A stretch of 64,000 bases of DNA. It comes from a virus. Location of the stretch: positions 62,001 through 126,000 of IMG/VR virus record IMGVR_UViG_3300028837_002886, one strand, 5' to 3'. The position numbers and the translations under genes are program-made. Below the pieces are notes generated by a model. That model was given only the letters and a program-made list of their open reading frames with translations. It did not search any database and had not been told where the DNA came from. This document shows, in pieces, positions 52,465 to 58,795 of the stretch; the stretch's first letter is position 1; each line of letters begins with the position of its first letter.

Positions 52465-53422
52465 TCAAGCTCTTTTTGAGAGTACGGATGAGATACTCAT
52501 TAGCCCAGTTGAAATCAGGCTTTTTTCGGATTTCGGTTTGAGCGTAAGCCAGTTCAACTTCTTTGTTGTATTCGTCATACATCCGCATAAGTTCGTCAAA
52601 TGAAACCTCTTTGTTGCGGATACGGATAATGTCTTCACGAGCCTTGCCTACAATTGGAAAGTCAATTCGGCCTTTCTCAAGTAGCTGACGACCTTCATTG
52701 AGCAGGCGAATTAGATGATAAGCAAACTTAACATCGTAACTGTCGCGACCTTCACCGGTGAAGCCCAGCTCTTTGACTCTCCAACCATACATCCCATATT
52801 CACTCTTAATCCTGTTATATATATGCTCCAGAGGCATGCCCTTGTGAAAGTGCTCCGTATTGCCCTTTTCGCCTTTGTAGAACTTGAGAATATGATTAAG
52901 TTCTGAGGCTTCGAGTTCGGTAATCGGACGATCTTCAACAATCTCTTTCAGATATTTCAGACCAACACCAAGAGAACGAAACCTCTCGCGTTTCACAACC
53001 AGATGTTTGCGCTGGGAATAAGCATACCCAGTAAAAGTGTGGAACACACGGGTGCTGATAATCTTATCATAGTTGTCCATGATTTCCTTGAACTCAGGTT
53101 CAAGAAGCAGGATGTCCTCGGGTTTAGCGAAAAGCACCTCAACTATATTGGGGTTATTCTGCATCACCAACTTGAGAAACTTTTTGATATTATAAGCTTT
53201 GTCATCAACGTCGCTCTTGACGTTCCGATGTTGAGCACTGGATTTTTTAGTAGATCTGTCGATTTCATCGACGTTCTTGAGGCCAAGGATATACTCCTCA
53301 TCGGGAATGAAAACACCCAGATAGTCTTCATCGGATTCAGGAGTATTGAGACCGTAGAGGTGCGAACCTATTCTGGAACGGAATATGTACTTGTGAACTT
53401 TTACTTGATGTTCTTGAGGCAT
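52448..53422 (-). CDS. RlaP-like nucleotidyltransferase (Pol beta superfamily)
   Basis: A 324-residue protein. The N-terminal domain carries the GSxxxG...DxDxx pattern: IGSHLYGLNTPESDEDYLGV at about 18-37 with catalytic acids, then a helical C-terminal region. It resembles the predicted nucleotidyltransferases of phage/bacterial RNA-repair sets (RlaP, T4 and relatives). It would add nucleotides to an RNA or another substrate. AGGAG six bases before the ATG. Confidence 0.7.
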   Translation of the reverse strand: MPQEHQVKVHKYIFRSRIGSHLYGLNTPESDEDYLGVFIPDEEYILGLKNVDEIDRSTKKSSAQHRNVKSDVDDKAYNIKKFLKLVMQNNPNIVEVLFAKPEDILLLEPEFKEIMDNYDKIISTRVFHTFTGYAYSQRKHLVVKRERFRSLGVGLKYLKEIVEDRPITELEASELNHILKFYKGEKGNTEHFHKGMPLEHIYNRIKSEYGMYGWRVKELGFTGEGRDSYDVKFAYHLIRLLNEGRQLLEKGRIDFPIVGKAREDIIRIRNKEVSFDELMRMYDEYNKEVELAYAQTEIRKKPDFNWANEYLIRTLKKSLNEKED

Positions 53423-53440
53423 TTTAAACTCCTGAATAAA

Positions 53441-53887
53441 TTATAACGCCTTTTCTCGTTGTTGTAAACCCATATCGGCAGCCTTTTTTGATACTTTATT
53501 GCGCGCGACAAGCGCTATAACATACACGGGCAGATAAGCAAAAATAAGCAACCACCATTTATTGGCAGGATAATCTTTTATAATGTGAAGTATAGAACAA
53601 GCAATCATGGGTATGGCATAGGCGCACACAGAAACTAACGCAATCTTGGTTAATTTCTTCTCAATATTTCTGTAATATATCTCTAATTTGCGCAATGGCA
53701 GCATGACCGGATCAGCAAGAGCGAGACTCTCTTTGTGTGCTGCGCAAGTAACTCTGTGTGGCTTTTTCCATCTTTTTGTGTCTATGCATGGCTTTCTGTT
53801 AAGAACGAATGAGCAACTCCGGCATGATTTTTCTTGTAGCAGCTTTTTGGCTATTTTTGTTTTTTTTGAGGTTCTTGCGATGTTCAT
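53441..53887 (-). CDS. two-TM protein with N-terminal AKKLL tag
   Basis: A 148-residue protein from MNIARTSKKTKIAKKLLQEK. A zinc-like Cys set (CRSCSFVLNRKPC, VTCAAHK) follows, then two TM spans near residues 85-108 and 112-132 (WLLIFAYLPVYVIALVA). Start lies six bases after the ssDNA-binding terminator T-tract with no visible ribosome site. Confidence 0.55.
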   Translation of the reverse strand: MNIARTSKKTKIAKKLLQEKSCRSCSFVLNRKPCIDTKRWKKPHRVTCAAHKESLALADPVMLPLRKLEIYYRNIEKKLTKIALVSVCAYAIPMIACSILHIIKDYPANKWWLLIFAYLPVYVIALVARNKVSKKAADMGLQQREKAL

Positions 53888-53892
53888 AATGT

Positions 53893-53922
53893 ATAAAAAA
53901 TGCCCAGGCAAAAGCCTGGGCA
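53893..53922 (-). terminator. rho-independent terminator after ssDNA-binding gene
   Basis: Minus strand: TGCCCAGGC, TTTT loop, GCCTGGGCA (9-bp stem), then TTTTTT. Just past the ssDNA-binding gene stop. Confidence 0.9.
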
Positions 53923-53944
53923 CTAGTCCATAGAGAAAATCTTA

Positions 53945-54802
53945 TTATTCGTCTTCGAGTTCAAGCATTAGTTTTTTTTCAAATTCATCTATGTTATCAG
54001 AATCGTCTTCGGTCTCCATTGTTGGAGTAGGCTCTGCTTCTTCTTTCTTCTTTTTTGGTTTTGTTTGAGGTTTCTTTGTGTCTGATTTTTCTTTAACAAC
54101 GGGCTTCTTTTCAGAAACAGCCTCTGTTGCTTTATTGTCTTCGCCGTAATACTCTTCGAGGAATTGCTCCAGAGCTTCTTTCATAACATCAGGTTCTTTG
54201 AAACTTACAAGAGTATCCAAATCTTTCACATTAGAAAGGATCTCAGCAATCTCCTCGTTATCATCAGACAGCGCGGATGGGTTTTTCATTGGACGAGAAT
54301 CATCGTAATTAGGATAATCGCCTTGTTTCTTTCTTATGAGTTTGAAATCATATCCTTTTTCAACATCATCCAGCGCACCGTATTCTTCATCGAAGTAGTA
54401 AGAAAGAACTTTTTCCCATACCTTTGGACCTGTTATATACTGCTTAACTTCTGTTGGATCTTCTGCTTTGCGATCAACAATGTTATATATATACTTTTTG
54501 TTGACTTTGATCTTTCTGGCTATTTCAGTATCCAACTCGGTGTCTGCTGCGTAACGCCTTTTGGTTTCTTCGCAGATAGGACACCTCTTGCCTTCCGTCA
54601 AACGAGGACACCAGAAAAAGTTGTCTTCACCAAACCTGTGACTTCCTGTTTCCTTGTAGAATACCTCTTTCCCTTCCATTGGCGGTAAAATACGAATGAT
54701 GTTTTCTTCCTCTGGGGGATACCAGAATGAGCTTGAGAAGCCGCGATTCTTGTGCTTATCGTACATTTCGCGAAGCTTATCAAGATTTGTGTGTCTTGCC
54801 AT
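53945..54802 (-). CDS. gp32-like ssDNA-binding protein
   Basis: A 285-residue protein. An N-terminal basic segment precedes an OB-type core with SSSFWYPPEEENIIRILPP and a zinc-type Cys cluster (FWCPRLTEGKRCPICEE) as in T4 gp32. From about 225 a Lys/Pro linker leads to an acidic C-terminal tail (DDSDNIDEFEKKLMLELEDE), the usual partner-recruiting tail of ssDNA-binding proteins. GGGAG precedes the ATG and a CATATATAG element lies about 35 bases upstream; a strong terminator follows. Confidence 0.85.
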   Translation of the reverse strand: MARHTNLDKLREMYDKHKNRGFSSSFWYPPEEENIIRILPPMEGKEVFYKETGSHRFGEDNFFWCPRLTEGKRCPICEETKRRYAADTELDTEIARKIKVNKKYIYNIVDRKAEDPTEVKQYITGPKVWEKVLSYYFDEEYGALDDVEKGYDFKLIRKKQGDYPNYDDSRPMKNPSALSDDNEEIAEILSNVKDLDTLVSFKEPDVMKEALEQFLEEYYGEDNKATEAVSEKKPVVKEKSDTKKPQTKPKKKKEEAEPTPTMETEDDSDNIDEFEKKLMLELEDE

Positions 54803-54807
54803 TTTCT

Positions 54808-55104
54808 TTATTCTCCCTCGGACTTGGTTTCTTCTATATATGCCTCATCGGGTTTCTTTTTACGATAGGCGTTCCGGAAGTTGCTCACTGCCGACATGAT
54901 TCTCTTATCCTCTGAAGGTTTTTTCAGAACAGGCTCGGCTTTGGCTCTTTCCTCTGTTTTCTTTTTTAAAAACGGAAGTTTCATTTTTTCCTCTCTTGAA
55001 TATTCTGTTGATTTTTTATCAATAAACCGTTTTACTGTAATAAACGGAAGTCCATCGAATAACGCTTCAATAGCGTTTAATTTTATTCTATTTATTGTCT
55101 TCAT
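54808..55104 (-). CDS. basic helical protein
   Basis: A 98-residue basic protein, MKTINRIKLNAIEALFD to YIEETKSEGE, with Lys/Glu-rich linker. A second ATG 40 codons later (MKLPFLKKK) has a strong AGAGGA site, so a 58-residue product may also be made. Overlaps the upstream gene by 17 bases. Confidence 0.5.
   Translation of the reverse strand: MKTINRIKLNAIEALFDGLPFITVKRFIDKKSTEYSREEKMKLPFLKKKTEERAKAEPVLKKPSEDKRIMSAVSNFRNAYRKKKPDEAYIEETKSEGE
54835..54842 (-). promoter_or_regulatory. CATATATA element
   Basis: GCATATATAG on the minus strand inside the end of the upstream gene, serving the ssDNA-binding gene. Confidence 0.45.
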
Positions 55105-55306
55105 GGACCTCAAGTACTCCGTCTCTCATCAATCTCTTCATTTCGTGGGTAAACCCATCGACGTCGATTGTTTCACCGGATTTGATTACGTGATTCTTAC
55201 CCTTAAACCGCAGAGTAAGTGTGTTTTTGGTGTTGTTAATGAGCGTTATTTTTTCATACTCAAGCAGCGTTTTAGCCACTTTGGTTAGGATCTTCCTTTT
55301 GGCCAT
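55088..55306 (-). CDS. mini-protein with N-terminal VAKTLLE tag
   Basis: A 72-residue protein: MAKRKILTKVAKTLLEYEKI, then beta strands (NNTKNTLTLRFKGKNHVIKS) and DVDGFTHEMKRLMRDG. One of the clearest N-terminal tags. Overlaps the upstream gene by 35 bases. Confidence 0.6.
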   Translation of the reverse strand: MAKRKILTKVAKTLLEYEKITLINNTKNTLTLRFKGKNHVIKSGETIDVDGFTHEMKRLMRDGVLEVHEDNK

Positions 55307-55460
55307 TCCTTAGAATCTCCTTGGCTAATAACATTTTCTTCTGGCTCTCTGTTAGCGGGTTGCCGCCCATACTAATAAATACCGGTTTACCATCTGGTCC
55401 ATGGAACCAACTAAAAGGAACTTCAATCTGTCTAGCTGTATTCTCCACAATCTTCACCAC
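55272..55460 (-). CDS. mini-protein with C-terminal LLAKEIL tag, GTG start
   Basis: A 62-residue protein, (M)VKIVENTARQIEVPFSWFHG, then PVFISMGGNPLTESQKKMLL and AKEILRNGQKED. GTG follows AGGAG by four bases; a CATATATAA element lies about 22 bases upstream. Confidence 0.6.
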   Translation of the reverse strand: MVKIVENTARQIEVPFSWFHGPDGKPVFISMGGNPLTESQKKMLLAKEILRNGQKEDPNQSG

Positions 55461-55480
55461 TCTCTCCTAGAATGTCATTA

Positions 55481-55813
55481 TTATATATGCTTCTTCCACC
55501 CCTTTATCAGTTGATGAAATGGTGCCCATGTTGCCTCGGGTAATATGTCTTTTATCGCCCTCGCTCCTACCGGATTTATCGAATGAACCACTATTTGAGC
55601 GTGAATGTCTTTCTCCGCTATAACCTTGGCCAGTTCACACCCTGTTACTGGTGTGCCCAAATCGTGATCTATAAAAATGATATCGTATTCGTGCTCATCC
55701 AACGAAGCAATAGCCTTCTTTGCGCTGTAGTATATGTGCAGCTCATGACCAGGTAGATACTCTTTGAATGCTTCTTGTCTCTGAGGTGAATCTTCTAATA
55801 TGAGCACTCTCAT
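55481..55813 (-). CDS. receiver-domain protein, cREC-like
   Basis: A 110-residue single receiver domain: VLILEDSPQRQEAFKEY with acidic pair, IIFIDHDLGTPVTGCELA with phospho-acceptor-position Asp, and VVHSINPVGARAIKDIL. The HSxNPxGARxI segment is characteristic of the cyclic-phosphate-processing receiver-like group proposed for RNA-repair and conflict systems, rather than of ordinary response regulators. Stand-alone; its TAA is part of a CATATATAA element. Confidence 0.65.
   Translation of the reverse strand: MRVLILEDSPQRQEAFKEYLPGHELHIYYSAKKAIASLDEHEYDIIFIDHDLGTPVTGCELAKVIAEKDIHAQIVVHSINPVGARAIKDILPEATWAPFHQLIKGWKKHI
55482..55489 (-). promoter_or_regulatory. CATATATA element overlapping a stop codon
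   Basis: GCATATATAA on the minus strand encodes the last codons and TAA stop of the receiver-domain gene while lying just upstream of the gene at 55460. Confidence 0.45.
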
Positions 55814-55817
55814 GGTT

Positions 55818-56174
55818 TCACTCGTGTAACAGTATTTTAGCTTTGTCTTTCTTTCTTTTTGCTCTATGTAGCTCTATTTCGCGCTTGATTTTCTCACGCC
55901 AATTCGGTATAAACTCATCACACAACGCGTCGACTATTTCCTGTCTTTTGTTTCTGAGCAAATCCAGACAATCACGACAGGCCACGGTACTCTGTGACGA
56001 AAAATCGCGATTTTCGTGGTGTTGCTGGAAAGACTCAAAGACGCTTTGGATTATGTCATCCACGAAGTTTTGTTTATCTTTTTTTCCCAAAAAGCTTTCT
56101 GTGGCGGCTTCCAATTGGTCTATATAATCAGGACTTAATCTGTCTCCGCAAAAATCACAGTAGTATCTAATCAT
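55818..56174 (-). CDS. zinc mini-protein with C-terminal KAKILLHE tag
   Basis: A 118-residue protein: YYCDFCGDRL at the N terminus, later VACRDCLD, giving two CxxC pairs, and basic end AKRKKDKAKILLHE. A good example of the terminal tag on a zinc-binding protein. Confidence 0.6.
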   Translation of the reverse strand: MIRYYCDFCGDRLSPDYIDQLEAATESFLGKKDKQNFVDDIIQSVFESFQQHHENRDFSSQSTVACRDCLDLLRNKRQEIVDALCDEFIPNWREKIKREIELHRAKRKKDKAKILLHE

Positions 56175-56439
56175 TCCCGGGCCTCAGCAATAATTTCGCA
56201 TAATATTTTTTATACTTCTCTTTAGTGACTTTCCGGTAACCGCGGCCATTGAGCGTCTTTTTTAGATATATATCATGCACATCTCTCGCGAAAGTGCTAT
56301 GTTTATCAACGCCTTGAACAAACCACCATGCGGCTTCCTGGGCCGAATCTGAACATTCCCAGTAATCTGTTATGTTAACAAGTGTGTCTTTGTGGATCCA
56401 AATAGAATCCAGTTGTATGTTATTCACCGCCGCTACCAA
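56167..56439 (-). CDS. mini-protein with C-terminal YAKLLLRP tag
   Basis: A 90-residue protein with aromatic-rich N terminus (LDSIWIHKDTLVNITDYWEC) and end RKVTKEKYKKYYAKLLLRPG. Tag matches REYAKRYLL at 31944 and others. Overlaps both neighbours by 7-8 bases. Confidence 0.6.
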   Translation of the reverse strand: MVAAVNNIQLDSIWIHKDTLVNITDYWECSDSAQEAAWWFVQGVDKHSTFARDVHDIYLKKTLNGRGYRKVTKEKYKKYYAKLLLRPGND

Positions 56440-56675
56440 TCCAACACCAGCTTGATTTTAGCCAGTTCTTTTTTCTCCGGTTTTTTACATTTTACTAGTA
56501 TCCGTTTCATGCTCCAGGGAGAAATACCGTTTATCGTGCGAGATCGATAGGGATACCTTGAGTTGGTTAGATTATTTCTGCACGCTACATATACATTCCA
56601 AAGATCTAAATCGTCGGATTCTATTTTCAAGACCGCCCCTCCGTCAACGAATATGTCTCCATCGATCAGTTTCAT
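56433..56675 (-). CDS. mini-protein with C-terminal ELAKIKLV tag
   Basis: An 80-residue protein: MKLIDGDIFVDGGAVLKIES (DGDIFVDG as in the genes at 49889 and 50128) and end KKPEKKELAKIKLVLDW. ATGA overlap with the polymerase subunit stop. Confidence 0.6.
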   Translation of the reverse strand: MKLIDGDIFVDGGAVLKIESDDLDLWNVYVACRNNLTNSRYPYRSRTINGISPWSMKRILVKCKKPEKKELAKIKLVLDW

Positions 56676-58780
56676 ATCTCAGGCACCATTATTTTGTTTA
56701 TAATGAGATCACCATCCCGCATCTTGCCCATTTTGAAAACCAAAACTTTATTTTTGATCAGGTTACGAGCACTTTCGTTAAATTGATGCGCAAACAACGG
56801 ATAACGCCTTACTCCGTTCTCATCCCTAATCGATACAAAAGCCATCATGTTGCCGTTTCTATCGCGCTTTCTTGTTACATCAGTTATAATGCCGATCAAA
56901 GCCCTACTATCAAGCATGCTTTTCAGCTGTGCTATCTCATCGGCCTTTTCTTCATACAGTATCATTGATATATCCAATGTCAATAAGTCCTGTAATAACT
57001 CCAGCTTTTCCTGCTTGTTCCAATCTGTTCCTTCCCTGGTCTTGATGAACTGTTCAAATGGAACTTTTGCGCCCTTCTTGCGCCACTCATCATAGTTAGT
57101 ATACAGCGTCCTGCGATTGCCGTAAAGCTTATCAAAAGCGCCCGCTTGTATCAAGCTGTCAAGAACCCTCTTGTTTACTTTCGTGCCGGTTTTGTGCTCC
57201 TTCAATTTGGTGAAAAAGTCAGTAATACTCTCATGAGGCGCGTGCTCGGAAATCCATTTAGCGGGAACCACGCCGCAGTTCTTGACATGGCTCAATCCAT
57301 AAATGACGGTCTTGTCGTCTATAATGCTAAAGTGCGTTTTACTTTTGTTTACGTCCGGATATAATACTTCTATACCAAGCTGCTTACATTCAGCAGTCAG
57401 CCTATCCACAGGGGTTTTGTCAGAGTTCAACGAGGCGCACATAAACTCAACAGGATAATGGACCTTGAGCCACGCGGTGTAATACGCAATGGTCGCATAC
57501 GATAAAGAGTGGCTGCGGTTGAACTGGTAACCGGTCTGTTTGATAAGATATTCCCACAGCAGCCTCGTCTCTTTCTGATTTCTGTTTTTCTTTTGACAGC
57601 CCTCGAAGAACTCCTGCTCCCACTTCTTTTTACCCTTGGTGTCATTCTTGAACTTGGAGTGCCATTTTTCCATATAGCGCCTGAGTGAGTCCGCGCGGCC
57701 CAAACTAATTCCGGATGCCATGTGCGCAATGTTGATGGTTTGTTCCTGGAACACCAATAGACCCAAAGTAGGTTTTAATACCTCTTCTAGAACAGGATGC
57801 GCATACTTGATCTCCTCTTCGCCGTGTCTGCGTTTGATGTAGTTGTTTATAATAGGAATAGAACCTGGCCTGAATAAAGCATTCATGATTACAATATCCT
57901 CAAATATTTTAGGTTTCAGCTTTTGTAAATAACCTTTCATCGATGGACTTTCAAACTGAAACACAGAGGTGGTCAGGCCTTTGCCAAATAATTTATAAAC
58001 ATCTGGAACCTCGAAGTTTATATTATGTATGTCTATTTCTTTTCCATGCCTCTCCTTTATAAAGTCCAGCGTATCATGAATAATTTTGAGAGTAGACAGT
58101 CCGAGTATGTCAAGCTTCAACAGTTTCATTTCTGCTATTGACTCACCATCAAACTCAGTCAAAAGCATGTCATCATCCCTGTTGTACTGACATGGAATAT
58201 ATTTTTGGACAGCCTTGTCCGCTATGATGATGGCGGCTGCGTGTTTGCCATAGTTACGCATCTGTCCTAACAGTTTCTCAGCAAACTTGAAGATTTCAGG
58301 ATACTGGTGATAAGCGCTGCTTTCGTTCCAGTTAGTTTCGTCTATGTTCTTGGATATAGCAATAGCTTTCTGGGCGGGTATACCATGTATTCTCGCGGAA
58401 TCCTGAAAAGCTGACTTGATGGAATAAGTAATGACGTTACACACCTGAGCGACGTTCGTCTGACCAAATCTTCGCTTGATGTAATCAATGACATCACCTC
58501 TGCGGGCATCTTCAAAATCAATGTCTATATCAGGAGCTTTGCCAGATATCGTCAATTTTTCAGGTTCGTCATTTATGGGATCATGATGAATGTATCCCAA
58601 CAAATACCAAATCAGGATATTGGGATGCGGGTCGGTTCCGTTATCAACATCTTTCAAAAGGTTGGTGTGAGTTATGATCTCATATTTCTTGAACTCTTTT
58701 AGTTCATAATCCAATCGCTGGCGATGCTTCTCGTCGTTTATGCCTTTTTCTTTCAACAGGCGGTATAGTTTTTCTTTCAT
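56672..58780 (-). CDS. DNA polymerase III alpha, C-terminal fragment of a split polymerase
   Basis: A 702-residue protein. It carries the catalytic aspartates of DnaE palm: APDIDIDFED at 82-91 and LKLDILGL near 225, plus the finger-domain segments (ESPSMKGYLQKL, GSIPIINNYIKRRHG, LVFQEQTINIAHMASG and SHSLSYATIAYYTAWLK) and an OB-type C-terminal part. The N-terminal 80 residues are a decayed copy of the palm segment that also ends the N-terminal fragment, without the GPGRGSAAG motif. PHP and GS motif are on a separate chain encoded at 63662 onward. No intein signals are seen. Should act as replicative polymerase with the other chain. Confidence 0.85.
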   Translation of the reverse strand: MKEKLYRLLKEKGINDEKHRQRLDYELKEFKKYEIITHTNLLKDVDNGTDPHPNILIWYLLGYIHHDPINDEPEKLTISGKAPDIDIDFEDARRGDVIDYIKRRFGQTNVAQVCNVITYSIKSAFQDSARIHGIPAQKAIAISKNIDETNWNESSAYHQYPEIFKFAEKLLGQMRNYGKHAAAIIIADKAVQKYIPCQYNRDDDMLLTEFDGESIAEMKLLKLDILGLSTLKIIHDTLDFIKERHGKEIDIHNINFEVPDVYKLFGKGLTTSVFQFESPSMKGYLQKLKPKIFEDIVIMNALFRPGSIPIINNYIKRRHGEEEIKYAHPVLEEVLKPTLGLLVFQEQTINIAHMASGISLGRADSLRRYMEKWHSKFKNDTKGKKKWEQEFFEGCQKKNRNQKETRLLWEYLIKQTGYQFNRSHSLSYATIAYYTAWLKVHYPVEFMCASLNSDKTPVDRLTAECKQLGIEVLYPDVNKSKTHFSIIDDKTVIYGLSHVKNCGVVPAKWISEHAPHESITDFFTKLKEHKTGTKVNKRVLDSLIQAGAFDKLYGNRRTLYTNYDEWRKKGAKVPFEQFIKTREGTDWNKQEKLELLQDLLTLDISMILYEEKADEIAQLKSMLDSRALIGIITDVTRKRDRNGNMMAFVSIRDENGVRRYPLFAHQFNESARNLIKNKVLVFKMGKMRDGDLIINKIMVPEI

Positions 58781-58795
58781 ATTGTTATGTATGTC

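Noticed and set aside
52800-52820. CATATATA-like strings inside coding regions (also near 26110 and 45465)
   Set aside because: They encode ordinary residues (HIYN, YIIC, YIFG) far from any start codon, so I treat them as chance occurrences rather than promoters.
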